A DNA stretch of 64,000 nt from an uncultured Alistipes sp. (GTDB lineage: Bacteria > Bacteroidota > Bacteroidia > Bacteroidales > Rikenellaceae). A program made the position numbers and the translations under genes. A model generated the notes under the pieces. That model saw only the letters and a program-made list of their open reading frames with translations, was not told where the DNA came from and ran no database searches. The stretch lies in NCBI GenBank assembly GCA_900770635.1, contig CAAGLB010000082.1:8257-72256 (forward strand). Direction: 5' to 3'. Of this stretch, positions 33,022 through 42,910 are shown piece after piece. Positions within the stretch are counted from its first letter, which is position 1. Every line of letters begins with the position of its first letter.

Positions 33022-34401
33022 ATGGAAAGATACGATATTATCGTTGTTGGCTCTGGCCCTGGTGGTTATGTGGCTGCTATACGTGCTGCTCAGTGTGGCA
33101 AGCGTGTGGCTATCGTCGAGAAGGCTGATGCTGGTGGCGTATGCCTTAACTGGGGTTGTATCCCTACTAAGGCTCTCGTTCGCTCGGCACAGGTCTTTGC
33201 CGACTGCAAGGCTGCTGCGTCGTTTGGTGTCGACATCGAGGGCGAGGTAAAGCCTAACTGGACAAAGATGGTGGAGCGTGAGCGTATGGTTGCAACAACC
33301 ATGAACAAGGGTGTTCAGTTCCTCCTCAAAAAGAATAATATCGACCTCATCGCTGGTTTTGGTCGTCTTAAAGCTGCCGACACCGTTGAGGTTGAGGGTC
33401 AGGACTATGAGGCCGACCATATCATCTTGGCTACTGGCGCACGTCCACGTGTGATGCCTTTCATGCCTATCGATGGCAAGCATATCATCTCGTCGAAGGA
33501 GGCTTTGGTGTTGCCCGAGTTGCCTGAGAGCATGATTGTTGTGGGCTCGGGAGCTATCGGCTCGGAGTTTGCCTATATCTATGCCACTATGGGCGTTAAG
33601 GTCACTATCGTCGAGTATATGCCTCAGATTATGCCTCTCGAGGACGAGGATACTGCCAAGGCTATGGAGCGTGCCTTTAGAAAGCTTCGTGCTACGGTCA
33701 TGACCTCTACTACCGTTAAGCAGGTTACCGTTCGTGAGGATGGCAAGTGCGAGGTTGAGATCGAGGGTAAGAAGGGCGCTCAGACGCTCGAGGCAGACGT
33801 CGTGTTGTCGGCTGTCGGCATCAAGTCGAACATCGAGGACATGGGCCTTGAGGAGCTTGGTGTTGAGATCGAGCGTGACAAGATTAAGGTCGACGACCAC
33901 TTTAAAACATCGGTTGATGGCGTATATGCTATTGGCGACATCGTGGCTACTCCTGCCCTTGCACATGTTGCATCGGCTGAGGCTATCCACTGTGTTGAGC
34001 ATATCTGCGGCTTGAACCCCGAGCCTATCGACTACTCAACAATCCCATCATGCATCTTCACATCGCCTGAGGTTGCCTCTGTTGGCTTGACCGAGGCGCA
34101 GGTTAAGGCTCAGGGCATCGAGTATAAGGTTGGTAAGTTCCCATACACTGCATCGGGTAAGGCTACGGCTGCGGGCGAGCGTGATGGTTTCGTGAAGCTC
34201 ATCTTCGACGCTGAGGAGAAGTTGCTCGGTGCACACTTCGTGGGCCACAACGTGACTGAGATGATTGGCGAGCCTACGTTGGCTAAGGTGTTGGGTGTCA
34301 ATGCGCACCGCATTGCTCGCACAATACATGCTCACCCATCTATGCACGAGGCTGTTATGGAGGCAGCGGAGGATGCTTTGGGTTGCGCTATCCATATGTA
34401 A
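33022..34401 (+). CDS. lpdA: Dihydrolipoyl dehydrogenase
   Basis: This 459-residue flavoprotein reoxidises dihydrolipoamide with NAD+. It has the FAD motif IIVVGSGPGGYVAA at the N-terminus and the redox disulfide GGVCLNWGCIPTK (Cys41/Cys46). The NAD motif MIVVGSGAIGSEFAYIYATM is near 170, followed by AIGDIVATPALAH and the C-terminal His-Glu pair HAHPSMHEAVMEAAEDA. No E1 or E2 subunit or GcvH is next to it, so which 2-oxoacid or glycine-cleavage complex it serves is not shown. It is 22 bases from the dipeptidase, possibly co-transcribed. Confidence 0.96.
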   Translation: MERYDIIVVGSGPGGYVAAIRAAQCGKRVAIVEKADAGGVCLNWGCIPTKALVRSAQVFADCKAAASFGVDIEGEVKPNWTKMVERERMVATTMNKGVQFLLKKNNIDLIAGFGRLKAADTVEVEGQDYEADHIILATGARPRVMPFMPIDGKHIISSKEALVLPELPESMIVVGSGAIGSEFAYIYATMGVKVTIVEYMPQIMPLEDEDTAKAMERAFRKLRATVMTSTTVKQVTVREDGKCEVEIEGKKGAQTLEADVVLSAVGIKSNIEDMGLEELGVEIERDKIKVDDHFKTSVDGVYAIGDIVATPALAHVASAEAIHCVEHICGLNPEPIDYSTIPSCIFTSPEVASVGLTEAQVKAQGIEYKVGKFPYTASGKATAAGERDGFVKLIFDAEEKLLGAHFVGHNVTEMIGEPTLAKVLGVNAHRIARTIHAHPSMHEAVMEAAEDALGCAIHM

Positions 34402-34402
34402 T

Positions 34403-34548
34403 TTTATTAATGAACATAGTGAAATTAGGGAGTTTAGGGATTAATCCTTAATCTCCCTAATCTCCTTAAATTCATTAAATTTTATCCTGTTTAATCTTGT
34501 GCGGAGCACACCGCACTTTTCACTTTTCACCTTTCACTTTTCACATTG
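34403..34548. repeat. Long imperfect hairpin plus GTGCGGAGCAC/CTTTTCAC module between lpdA and truA
   Basis: 34422-34443 (AATTAGGGAGTTTAGGGATT...) pairs loosely with 34448-34472 (TTAATCTCCCTAATCTCCTT...), and flanking ATTAATGAA/TTCATTAAA extends the hairpin. Then 34498-34548 carries TGTGCGGAGCACACCGCACT and four CTTTTCAC/CTTTCAC heptads, the GTGAAAA-family right half. It ends 5 bases before the truA ATG and may also act as the lpdA terminator. Confidence 0.8.
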
Positions 34549-34552
34549 TTTT

Positions 34553-35281
34553 ATGCGCTACTTTATCGAACTACAATACGATGGTGCTGCCTACTGCGGA
34601 TGGCAGCGACAGCCCGATGCTGCAACGGTGCAGGGTACTATCGAGGATAAACTCTCGATGCTGCGTCGTGTGCCTACCGAGATTGTGGGTGCTGGACGTA
34701 CCGATACGGGTGTGAATGCCTCGTTCTATGTGGCGCATTTCGATAGCGATGCGGAGGTTGATTGCGCACAGCTTGCCTATAAGCTAAATAAGGTTTTGCC
34801 CGACGATATTGCCATCATGCGCATCTACGAGGTTGAGCCTACGATGCACGCCCGTTTCGATGCCAAGATGCGTGAATATACCTACTTTCTCACTACTCGC
34901 AAAGCCCCTTTTCGCCGCTTCTCGGCATGGCATTTTGCGGTTGACTTAGATGTGGAAAAGATGAACCAGGCAGCAGCAAAACTTCTTGATTATGAGGATT
35001 TCACCTCCTTTGCTAAGCTGAACTCGAACAACAAGACAAACATCTGTCATATATCGCATGCCGAGTGGGTTGTGGAGAGTGATGGAACACTACGTTTCAC
35101 TATCCGTGCCGACAGGTTTTTGCGCAACATGGTGCGTGCTATTGTTGGCACTTTGGTCGATGTTGGTCGTGGCCGTTACACCGTCGAGCAGTTCGAGGAT
35201 ATCATCCGCTCGAAGGACCTAAGCCGCTCGAGTGCTGGTGCTCAAGCCTGCGGACTCTTCCTCTCTGACGTGCAATATTAA
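34553..35281 (+). CDS. truA: tRNA pseudouridine(38-40) synthase
   Basis: This 242-residue enzyme isomerises uridines 38-40 in the anticodon stem-loop of tRNAs. I chose the ATG at 34553 (MRYFIELQYDGAAYCGWQRQ is a standard TruA start). The open frame extends upstream only through repeat sequence. The catalytic Asp lies in GAGRTDTGVNA (about residue 51). Later motifs are YTYFLTTR, FAKLNSNNKTNICHI and FLRNMVRAIVGTLVDVGRG. The gene begins immediately after a repeat island and ends at its own terminator. Confidence 0.95.
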   Translation: MRYFIELQYDGAAYCGWQRQPDAATVQGTIEDKLSMLRRVPTEIVGAGRTDTGVNASFYVAHFDSDAEVDCAQLAYKLNKVLPDDIAIMRIYEVEPTMHARFDAKMREYTYFLTTRKAPFRRFSAWHFAVDLDVEKMNQAAAKLLDYEDFTSFAKLNSNNKTNICHISHAEWVVESDGTLRFTIRADRFLRNMVRAIVGTLVDVGRGRYTVEQFEDIIRSKDLSRSSAGAQACGLFLSDVQY

Positions 35282-35302
35282 CAGTGCTAAGTACTACAAA
35301 GA

Positions 35303-35343
35303 AGCCCTATCGAAAACTCGGAATCGATAGGGCTATTTTATTG
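35303..35343 (+). terminator. truA terminator
   Basis: AGCCCTATCG (35303-35312) pairs with CGATAGGGCT (35325-35334), followed by ATTTTATTGTTT. Confidence 0.88.
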
Positions 35344-35393
35344 TTTATACCCATTTATTTTATTCGGGTGTTAAATAATATAAAATTATTTAG

Positions 35394-35401
35394 TATCTTT
35401 G
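35394..35401 (+). promoter_or_regulatory. -7 box (TATCTTTG) for dapB and following genes
   Basis: TATCTTTG, 32 bases before the dapB ATG. TGTTA near 35369 is a weak -33 candidate. Confidence 0.7.
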
Positions 35402-35432
35402 CGCACTTAGAATTTAATTACAGTTATCATAT

Positions 35433-36143
35433 ATGAATTGTGCAATTATAGGTCACGGCAAGATGGGCCGTGAGATTGAACGTATTTTGGCTGAGCGTGG
35501 CCATAAAGTGGTGCTCGTCATCGACGAGAATAATGCCTCGGAGCTTACTGCCGAGAACCTCGAGGGCGTAGATGTTGCCTTCGAGTTTACAACACCCGAT
35601 ACTGCAGCTAAGAATGTGCGTACGGTGTTGGAGGCAGGCCGTAGGGTGGTGTGTGGCACCACAGGCTGGCTCTCGGAGCTTAAAGCCATGGAGGCTCTTG
35701 CCGAGGAGCGTGGCGGTGCGTTGTTCTACGCCTCGAACTTCTCTATCGGCGTTAACATCATGTTTAAGATTAACCGTCGCTTGGCCGAGCTGATGAATCC
35801 TCACTCGGAGTATAACGTGCGCATCGAGGAGACTCATCACATGTGGAAGAAGGATGCGCCAAGTGGCACAGCTATCACCTTGGCTGAGGGTATTATAGAG
35901 GGCTTGGAGCGTAAGTCGTCGTGGGTGAACAACCGCAAGGGCCAGGCCGAGGAGATCGAGATTGAGTCGCACCGCGAGGGCATGGTGCCAGGTATTCATA
36001 CCATCACCTATTCGGCAGCTGACGATGTGTTGACTCTCAAACACAACATCATCAACCGTCGTGCTTTGGCTCTCGGCGCAGTTGTTGCCGGCGAGTATCT
36101 CCACGATAAGAGGGGTGTGCACACAATGGACAATCTTCTATAA
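35433..36143 (+). CDS. dapB: 4-hydroxy-tetrahydrodipicolinate reductase
   Basis: This 236-residue enzyme carries out the NAD(P)H reduction step of the lysine/diaminopimelate pathway. It has the nucleotide-binding start NCAIIGHGKMGREIERIL, then FEFTTPDTAAKNV, CGTTGW and the active-site stretch EETHHMWKKDAPSGTA with His-His and Lys. It is slightly shorter than the E. coli protein (273), as usual in Bacteroidota. It begins a run of plus-strand genes (lepB 24 bases later). Confidence 0.95.
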   Translation: MNCAIIGHGKMGREIERILAERGHKVVLVIDENNASELTAENLEGVDVAFEFTTPDTAAKNVRTVLEAGRRVVCGTTGWLSELKAMEALAEERGGALFYASNFSIGVNIMFKINRRLAELMNPHSEYNVRIEETHHMWKKDAPSGTAITLAEGIIEGLERKSSWVNNRKGQAEEIEIESHREGMVPGIHTITYSAADDVLTLKHNIINRRALALGAVVAGEYLHDKRGVHTMDNLL

Positions 36144-36167
36144 GCGTTAGTCTACTAAAACGATAGT

Positions 36168-37622
36168 ATGAGTAAATTTTTTGCCTCTATAAAGAGCTTC
36201 TTTACCAGCCGATGGTTTTTGGCCGTTGTCGTTGCCATCATTGTTACGTTGTTTGCCATTTGGTATGGTGCAGCATGGAGTTTGGTCATTGCGTTGCCAA
36301 TCGTTTATGACTACTATGTAGGTGGCCGTGTAGCTAAGCTGCATAAGCGCCTTATGGCTAAGTATAAGTGGTGGCGAGTGCTCTATGCCGTGTGGTGTGC
36401 CCTTGTCTTTGCATTGGTTGTGGGTGTCATCCTCCATATGCTCATCTTCAAGTGGAACGGCATCTTCTTGTTGAGCTTTGCTGTGGTCTTTGCCTATGCC
36501 TTGTGGGAGGAGCTTAAGTCGCAGAGTGGTGTCTACGAGTGGTTGTACGACTGGGTGCACTCGATAATTTTTGCTACTGTTGTAGCCACACTCATCCAAC
36601 TCTATTGGTTTCAGGCCTTTGTCATCCCTACGGGCTCTATGGAGAGCACCCTTATGGCGGGCGATTATATCCTTGTGAATAAGACTGCCTATGGCCCACG
36701 TGTGCCTATGACGCCATTGTCTTTCCCGTTTGTTCACAATACCATGCCACTAAACCCCGAGAAGCAGTCGTTCACAACAGCGTGGAGTCGTGACTATCGC
36801 CGCCTTAAATCGCAGGGCGAGGTTGAGCGTGGCGATGTTGTGGTGTTCAACTTCCCTGAGGGCGACACCGTTGTTATGGAGCGTGCTGCCGAGAGCTACT
36901 ACCAGATGTTGCTCAGCAACGAGTTTGGTCGTACCGAGGCCGAGCGTCGCAAGAATATCGCTGAGCGCTACACAATCGTTACACGCCCACTCGACAAGAA
37001 GGAGAACTATATAAAGCGTTGTGTGGCTGTTGCTGGCGATACGTTGCAGATTATCGACGGTAGGGTATATACCAATGGCGAGCTCGAAACAGAGATTCCT
37101 AATAAGCAGTATTACTACGATGTCTATAACCTCGCTACGGGACGTGTTCAGAGCAATATGCTGTTGCGTGATACCGACGTGGAGCGTTATTCAGATACTA
37201 CTCGCTATCGCCTAACTAAGTCGTTGGGCTATGCTGGCGAGATGCTCATTCCTCACCGTGTAAAGACCAACTGGACTCTCGACGACTTCGGCCCATTGTG
37301 GGTGCCTAAGGCTGGCGCAACGATCGAGCTTAACGACTTTAATGTTGCTATGTATGGCCGCTGCATCGCTGTTTATGAGGGCCATGTGCTCGAGGAGAGT
37401 GATGGCAAATATTTTGTCGATGGCGTCAAGGCTGAGGAGTATTGCTTCGAGCAGGACTACTACTTTATGATGGGTGATAACCGTCATGGCTCGCTCGACT
37501 CACGCTTCTGGGGCTTTGTTCCTGAGGATCATGTTGTGGGCAAGGCGTCGTATGTATGGTTCTCGCTCGATCCTAATGTGGGTGGCGTTCGCTTCGATCG
37601 CATGTTTAAGGCTATTAAGTAA
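36168..37622 (+). CDS. lepB: Signal peptidase I
   Basis: This long (484 residues) type I signal peptidase removes signal peptides on the periplasmic face of the inner membrane. Four hydrophobic segments precede the catalytic region (about 15-35, 36-50, 70-93, 98-112, with a further anchor at 130-150). The nucleophile Ser157 is in VIPTGSMEST, the general-base Lys is in ENYIKRCVAVAGDTLQI (box D), and the C-terminal box E is MMGDNRHGSLDSRFWGFVP. A large insertion (about residues 185-280) separates the Ser and Lys boxes. Bacteroidota enzymes are often extended like this. It sits between dapB and a YigZ-like gene. Confidence 0.95.
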   Translation: MSKFFASIKSFFTSRWFLAVVVAIIVTLFAIWYGAAWSLVIALPIVYDYYVGGRVAKLHKRLMAKYKWWRVLYAVWCALVFALVVGVILHMLIFKWNGIFLLSFAVVFAYALWEELKSQSGVYEWLYDWVHSIIFATVVATLIQLYWFQAFVIPTGSMESTLMAGDYILVNKTAYGPRVPMTPLSFPFVHNTMPLNPEKQSFTTAWSRDYRRLKSQGEVERGDVVVFNFPEGDTVVMERAAESYYQMLLSNEFGRTEAERRKNIAERYTIVTRPLDKKENYIKRCVAVAGDTLQIIDGRVYTNGELETEIPNKQYYYDVYNLATGRVQSNMLLRDTDVERYSDTTRYRLTKSLGYAGEMLIPHRVKTNWTLDDFGPLWVPKAGATIELNDFNVAMYGRCIAVYEGHVLEESDGKYFVDGVKAEEYCFEQDYYFMMGDNRHGSLDSRFWGFVPEDHVVGKASYVWFSLDPNVGGVRFDRMFKAIK

Positions 37623-37634
37623 CACTTTTAAGAC

Positions 37635-38237
37635 GTGGCAGCAGATAGTTTCAAGACCATTGCCCGAGCCGCCGAGACCACCTATCGTCAGCTTAGCAGT
37701 AAGTTTCTGACATACGCCTACCCTGTTGAGAGCGAGGCAGAGATTAAGGAGCATCTCGATGCGTTGCGCAAGCGCTGGTACGACGCTACGCACCACTGCT
37801 ATGCTTGGCGCTTGGGCCCTCATGGCGAGCAGTTTAGGGCTAACGACGATGGCGAGCCCTCGTCGACAGCAGGTAAGCCTATTCTCGGCCAGCTGCTCTC
37901 GCAGGAGATTACCAACTGCCTTGTTGTCGTTGTGCGCTACTTTGGTGGCACGAAGCTCGGTGTGCCAGGTCTTATTGCCGCATATAAGGAGTCTACGGCG
38001 CTGGTGTTGGCCGAGTGCGAGATTATCGAGAAGACTGTGGATACTACCGTGTGTGTTGAGTTCTCGTATGTGGCGATGAACGATGTTATGCGCATTGTCA
38101 AGGATATGCAGCCACGCATCGTCGACCAGCAGTTCGACAACCTCTGCACGATGACACTCTCGATACGTGAGTCGGAGTCGGAACAACTTATTGGCCGCCT
38201 CGAGAAGGTCGAGGGCGCAACGGTAGAGGTGAAATAG
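37635..38237 (+). CDS. YigZ/IMPACT-family protein
   Basis: This 200-residue protein starts with GTG at 37635; there is no ATG before the conserved region. The N-terminal UPF0029/IMPACT domain has FLTYAYPVESEAEI, ATHHCYAWRLG, NDDGEPSSTAGKPI and VVRYFGGTKLGVPGLI. The C-terminal domain (about 135-200) has the ferredoxin-like EF-G domain IV type fold expected of YigZ. The biochemical role is not settled; the eukaryotic relative regulates the GCN2 stress kinase. It ends 2 bases before uvrA, suggesting co-translation. Confidence 0.9.
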   Translation: MAADSFKTIARAAETTYRQLSSKFLTYAYPVESEAEIKEHLDALRKRWYDATHHCYAWRLGPHGEQFRANDDGEPSSTAGKPILGQLLSQEITNCLVVVVRYFGGTKLGVPGLIAAYKESTALVLAECEIIEKTVDTTVCVEFSYVAMNDVMRIVKDMQPRIVDQQFDNLCTMTLSIRESESEQLIGRLEKVEGATVEVK

Positions 38238-38239
38238 CT

Positions 38240-41026
38240 ATGGATAACAAGATTACGATAAAGGGTGCGAGGGTTCACAACCTCAAAAACATAGACCTCG
38301 AGATTCCGCATAACAAGCTCGTTGTGGTTACTGGCTTGTCGGGCTCGGGAAAGTCTACATTGGCCTTCGATACCATATTTGCCGAAGGTCAGCGCCGCTA
38401 TGTCGAGAGCCTGTCGGCCTATGCTCGCCAGTTCTTAGGACGTGTCGAGAAACCCGATGTCGATATGATTGAGGGTATCGCCCCAGCTATTGCCATCGAG
38501 CAGAAGGTGATATCACGCAACCCACGCTCTACGGTGGGTACAACGACCGAGATTTACGACTACCTAAAACTACTCTTTGCACGCATAGGCCGCACCTACT
38601 CACCAACCACAGGCCGTGAGATTCGCTGCTACGAGGTTGACGATGTTGTGGATTATATCCTCACGCTCGACGACGAATGTCGCATTGTTGTTGCTGCGCC
38701 TCTGCTACTCAAACAGTCGGAGGGCATTGTCGAGCGTATGTTGACACTTATCGAGGATGGCGTAAATCGTGTTATCTATCGTGGCGATGTTATGCTCGTC
38801 GAGGAGTTTATGCCTCAGATTAGTGGCGACATGTCGATTGACGACATAATGATCGTTGTCGACCGCCTCAGGGTTAGCCACGATCAAGATACCGTATCAC
38901 GCCTGGCCGACTCAGTGGCACGTGCTATGGGCTATGGCTCGGGTGTTATGTATGTTAGGGTGGGCGATAATGTCGAGCAGTTCTCGACGCACTACGACGA
39001 GGGCGACATGAAGTTTGAGCGACCTACCGAACATCTATTCTCGTTTAACAATCCTATCGGCGCATGCCCCGTGTGCGAGGGCTATGGCAAGGTTATGGGC
39101 ATTGACGAGGATTTGGTGGTGCCCGATAAGTCGAAGAGCGTCTACGATGGCGCTGTTGCCTGCTGGAACGGAGCGTCGATGAGCCGCTGGAAGCAGGAGC
39201 TTGTGCTCAACTCATCAAAATTTGGATTTCCGATACATACGCCATATCATGCCTTGAGCGATAGCGAGCGTGAGCTGCTATGGCGAGGTAATGAGTATTT
39301 TTACGGCATAGACCAGTTCTTTGAGTTTGTTGATACTCAGCGTCATAAGGTGCAGTATCGAGCCTTAAAGTCACGATATATGGGCAAGACCATATGCCAC
39401 GAATGTCATGGTAGCCGCCTGCGCAAGGAGGCTTTGTATGTTAAGGTTGGCGGTAAAAACATTGCGGAGGTTGTGCAGATGACCATTGGCGAGTTGGTTA
39501 CGTTTTTCGATAATCTGAATCTCGATGAGCACGATAAGGCTACTGCCGAGCGTGTGCTCAAAGAGATACGCAGCCGCCTTGGCTATTTGGTCGATGTCGG
39601 CTTGCACTACCTAACGCTCGACCGCTTGTCGGCAACATTGTCGGGTGGCGAGTCGCAGCGCATAAACCTATCAACGTCGCTCGGTAGCAACCTCGTAGGC
39701 TCGATGTATATCCTCGATGAGCCAAGCATAGGCCTTCACCCACGAGATACCAATCGCCTTATAGGGGTGCTTAAACAGCTGCGTGACTTAGATAATACAG
39801 TCATCGTCGTGGAGCACGAGGAGGAGGTTATGCGTGCGGCAGACTGGATTGTGGATATGGGCCCCGAGGCGGGAGTATGTGGTGGCGAGGTGGTCTATAA
39901 CGGCCCAGCATCGGAGATTGACAAGGCTGAGGGCTCGCTCACTGCCGACTATCTTGCTCATCGCAAGGAGATAGCCATGCCTAAGCGTCGTCGTGCCTCG
40001 GCAGGCTGGGTGAAGATATATGGTGCTCGCCATAATAACCTGAAAAACATAGATGTGGAGATACCTCTTGGCGTCCTCACGTGCATCACGGGAGTGTCGG
40101 GCTCGGGTAAGTCGTCGTTGGCTGACGACATATTGTATCCAGCGCTCAAACGTCGCCTTAGCGAAACTACGCTTATGCCTGGCGACCACGATAGAATAGA
40201 GGTTGATAGTCGCCTGGTGCAGGGTGTCGAGATGGTGTCGCAGTCGCCAATAGGCAAGTCGACACGCTCAAATCCAGTGACCTACATCAAGGCCTACGAC
40301 GAGATTCGTAAGCTCTTCTCGGAGCAACCATACTCGAAGCATACGGGCATCACTCCTGCTGCCTTCTCGTTCAATATGCCAGGTGGTCGTTGCGAGGAGT
40401 GCGAGGGCGAGGGTGTAATCAAGATAAGCATGCAGTTTATGGCCGATGTCGAGCTTCAATGCGAGGCGTGTCAGGGCCGTAGGTTCAAGCCCGAGATTTT
40501 GGAGGTTAAGTATCGTGGCAAGAGCATCTACGATGTGCTTGAGATGTCGGTAGATGAGGCCATGGCATTCTTCTCGGAGGATAAGGATAGCGCCATTGTG
40601 CGACGCATCGTCGAGCGCATACGTCCGTTGCAGCAGGTGGGCTTGGGATATGTTAAGCTCGGACAGTCGTCATCTACGTTGTCGGGTGGCGAGTCGCAGC
40701 GTGTGAAGCTCGCCTCGTTTCTCACTAAGGATAAATCCTCTGAGCGACTGATATTTATTTTTGACGAGCCTACCACAGGCCTTCACTTCCACGATATACG
40801 CCGCCTGCTTGGTGCTTTCGATGCGCTTATTGAGCGTGGCCATAGCGTCGTTGTCGTCGAGCACAATATGGAGGTTATCAAGTGTGCCGACTGGGTCGTA
40901 GATCTTGGCCCCGAGGCAGGTAAGGAGGGTGGCGAGGTTGTTGTGGCTGGCACTCCCGAAGATGTCGAGGAGTGTAAGGAGAGCTACACAGGCCAATATT
41001 TGAAGATTCACAATGAGAGAGTTTGA
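38240..41026 (+). CDS. uvrA: Excinuclease ABC subunit A
   Basis: This 928-residue DNA damage-recognition ATPase belongs to nucleotide excision repair. It has two ABC modules: Walker [13 protein letters not shown] near residue 31 and [12 protein letters not shown] near 617. Signature sequences [11 protein letters not shown] and [13 protein letters not shown] are also present. Zinc-binding Cys pairs are seen in [10 protein letters not shown] and CHECHGSR, and in the second half in CEECEGEG and CEACQGR. It is full length. It overlaps the start of the M16 peptidase gene by 14 bases. No uvrB or uvrC is in the window. Confidence 0.98.
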   Translation: MDNKITIKGARVHNLKNIDLEIPHNKLVVVTGLSGSGKSTLAFDTIFAEGQRRYVESLSAYARQFLGRVEKPDVDMIEGIAPAIAIEQKVISRNPRSTVGTTTEIYDYLKLLFARIGRTYSPTTGREIRCYEVDDVVDYILTLDDECRIVVAAPLLLKQSEGIVERMLTLIEDGVNRVIYRGDVMLVEEFMPQISGDMSIDDIMIVVDRLRVSHDQDTVSRLADSVARAMGYGSGVMYVRVGDNVEQFSTHYDEGDMKFERPTEHLFSFNNPIGACPVCEGYGKVMGIDEDLVVPDKSKSVYDGAVACWNGASMSRWKQELVLNSSKFGFPIHTPYHALSDSERELLWRGNEYFYGIDQFFEFVDTQRHKVQYRALKSRYMGKTICHECHGSRLRKEALYVKVGGKNIAEVVQMTIGELVTFFDNLNLDEHDKATAERVLKEIRSRLGYLVDVGLHYLTLDRLSATLSGGESQRINLSTSLGSNLVGSMYILDEPSIGLHPRDTNRLIGVLKQLRDLDNTVIVVEHEEEVMRAADWIVDMGPEAGVCGGEVVYNGPASEIDKAEGSLTADYLAHRKEIAMPKRRRASAGWVKIYGARHNNLKNIDVEIPLGVLTCITGVSGSGKSSLADDILYPALKRRLSETTLMPGDHDRIEVDSRLVQGVEMVSQSPIGKSTRSNPVTYIKAYDEIRKLFSEQPYSKHTGITPAAFSFNMPGGRCEECEGEGVIKISMQFMADVELQCEACQGRRFKPEILEVKYRGKSIYDVLEMSVDEAMAFFSEDKDSAIVRRIVERIRPLQQVGLGYVKLGQSSSTLSGGESQRVKLASFLTKDKSSERLIFIFDEPTTGLHFHDIRRLLGAFDALIERGHSVVVVEHNMEVIKCADWVVDLGPEAGKEGGEVVVAGTPEDVEECKESYTGQYLKIHNERV

Positions 41027-42233
41027 GACATATATACTACCTAATGGCATACGAGGTATTCATCGTCAGGTGCGTAGCTCGGTGGTGCATTGTGCTATGG
41101 TCGTAAATGCTGGTAGCCGTGACGAGCGCAAAGGCGAATATGGCATTGCCCACCTTACGGAGCACGCCCTGTTTAAGGGCACCGAGCGTCGTAAGGCCTA
41201 TCAGGTAAACTGCCGCTTGGAGAACCTTGGTGGTGAGCTTAATGCCTATACCACAAAGGAGGATACCACGCTGCATGCTACGGTGCTGCGTCACGATTTT
41301 AGCCGTGCCGTAGAGCTTATTGGCGATGTTATATTCCGCTCTACGTTCCCCGAGCGAGAGCTTAAGAAGGAGCGTGAGGTCATCGCTGACGAGATTAATT
41401 CGTATAAGGACTCGCCCTCGGAGCGCATATACGACGACTTCGAGGACCTGATATTTAAGGGCTCGGAACTGGGACACAATATTCTCGGCTCTAAGGCTAC
41501 CATCGCTCGCCTCTCGACCGATGAGCTGCGTAGCTTTGTGGGACGTACCTATACCACCGACCAGATGGTGTTTTCATCTATTGGCAACTTCTCGGTGCGC
41601 ACCGCTCAGAGCGTTGCCGAGCGCTACCTCGGGGGCTTTGCAGCTACACAGCGTGAGTATCAGCGCACGCAGCCCTCGGCCTATGAGCCATTTTGCATAT
41701 CGCAGCAGCGACACACCCACCAGGCGCATGGCATCATCGGTACACGTGGCTATGGCATATCGGATGAGCGTCGCCTGCCGTTGGCACTACTTACTAATAT
41801 CCTTGGTGGTCCTTCGGCTAACTCACTGCTCAACATTGAGTTACGTGAGCGTCGTGGCCTGTCGTATAATGTAGAGGCTACATATACCCCCTACTCCGAT
41901 TGCGGCATCGTGGGCATCTACTTCTCGTCGGACCACTGCAATGCTGAGGAGTGTATCGAGCTTATCGAGCGTGAGGTTGCGGCTCTTAGCCATACGCCCA
42001 TCACGCCACGTAGACTTGCTATTGCCAAGCGTCAGTTTGTTGCTCAGATGGCCATATCGATGGAGTCTAACGAGGGCTATATGCTTGGTGCTGGCAAGAG
42101 CTACTTACTATATAAGGACATCGACACGTTGGAGGAGGCCTACAAAAAGGTTATGTCCATCACCGCCGAACAGATTATGGATGTCGCCAACGACTCTCTC
42201 GGCTCGCTCTCACGACTTATTTATACTCGCTAA
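41013..42233 (+). CDS. M16-family zinc peptidase
   Basis: This 406-residue protein of the insulinase/processing-peptidase class has the inverted zinc motif HLTEH (near residue 46). The downstream Glu region is HDFSRAVELIGDVIFRSTFPERELKKE. The second half (LGGPSANSLLNIELRERRGLSYNVEATYTPY) matches the inactive M16_C domain with its conserved Arg-Tyr. There is no signal peptide, so it is predicted cytoplasmic, unlike the exported Bacteroidota M16 proteins. The substrate is unknown. Its ATG lies within the end of uvrA. Confidence 0.92.
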   Translation: MREFETYILPNGIRGIHRQVRSSVVHCAMVVNAGSRDERKGEYGIAHLTEHALFKGTERRKAYQVNCRLENLGGELNAYTTKEDTTLHATVLRHDFSRAVELIGDVIFRSTFPERELKKEREVIADEINSYKDSPSERIYDDFEDLIFKGSELGHNILGSKATIARLSTDELRSFVGRTYTTDQMVFSSIGNFSVRTAQSVAERYLGGFAATQREYQRTQPSAYEPFCISQQRHTHQAHGIIGTRGYGISDERRLPLALLTNILGGPSANSLLNIELRERRGLSYNVEATYTPYSDCGIVGIYFSSDHCNAEECIELIEREVAALSHTPITPRRLAIAKRQFVAQMAISMESNEGYMLGAGKSYLLYKDIDTLEEAYKKVMSITAEQIMDVANDSLGSLSRLIYTR

Positions 42234-42244
42234 TCATCAACACT

Positions 42245-42880
42245 ATGGATAAACTCGAAGCCTATATTCTGAATAATACCAAGCCCGAGGAGGAGCTTAT
42301 GCACCGCCTCGAGCGTGAGACATACTTGCGTGTCATTAACCCTCGTATGATCTCGGGACACCTGCAAGGCAAGCTCCTCGAGATGCTTGTGCGTATGATG
42401 CGCCCTAAGCGTGTGTTGGAGATTGGAACATTCACTGGATACTCGGGACTATCTATCGCCCGTGGCCTTGATGACGATGCTCTGCTCGACACCATCGAGG
42501 TTGATGACGAGTTGGAGGAGATTGCAGCAAAATACTTCGAGGCATCTGAGTATGGTCATCGCATTCGTCAGCACGTAGGCTCGGTATTGGATGTTGTGCC
42601 ACAGCTCGGCGAGGTCTATGATATGGTATTTATCGACGGCGATAAGCGTGAGTACCCTGCATACTATAATATGCTTATGGAGGGGGGTTATGTTCGCAGT
42701 GGCTCGTTTATGCTTGCCGACAATATATTATGGTACGGCAAGGTTGCTGAGCCTGTGGCGCATAACGACAAACATACCGAGGCGATCATCGAGTTCAACC
42801 GCATGGTATGTGCCGACGAGCGTGTCGACAATGTCATTGTCCCGATACGTGATGGAATTAACTTGATACGAGTGAAATAG
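42245..42880 (+). CDS. SAM-dependent O-methyltransferase (caffeoyl-CoA OMT-like)
   Basis: This 211-residue class I methyltransferase has the SAM-binding loop LEIGTFTGYSGLSIARGL (about 58-75), IEVDDELEEIA, VFIDGDKREYPAYYN and the metal-site stretch ADNILWYGKV. The group normally needs a divalent metal and methylates catechol-like hydroxyls; a relative, TrmR, methylates tRNA 5-hydroxyuridine. The exact substrate cannot be told here. It starts 11 bases after the M16 gene and ends at a terminator. Confidence 0.88.
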   Translation: MDKLEAYILNNTKPEEELMHRLERETYLRVINPRMISGHLQGKLLEMLVRMMRPKRVLEIGTFTGYSGLSIARGLDDDALLDTIEVDDELEEIAAKYFEASEYGHRIRQHVGSVLDVVPQLGEVYDMVFIDGDKREYPAYYNMLMEGGYVRSGSFMLADNILWYGKVAEPVAHNDKHTEAIIEFNRMVCADERVDNVIVPIRDGINLIRVK

Positions 42881-42883
42881 AGT

Positions 42884-42910
42884 GTGGCACTTGGCTTAGC
42901 CGAGTGCCAC
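42884..42910. terminator. Hairpin terminator between the methyltransferase and ZIP genes
   Basis: GTGGCACT (42884-42891) pairs with AGTGCCAC (42903-42910); the inner GGCT/AGCC extends the stem. It overlaps the last codons of the converging ZIP gene. The T tract is weak on both sides. Confidence 0.6.

Noticed and set aside
32881..34002. A 373-residue open frame on the minus strand opposite lpdA
   Set aside because: It covers a highly conserved enzyme on the plus strand, and its own translation is low in recognisable structure and repeat-like in Leu, His and Asp.
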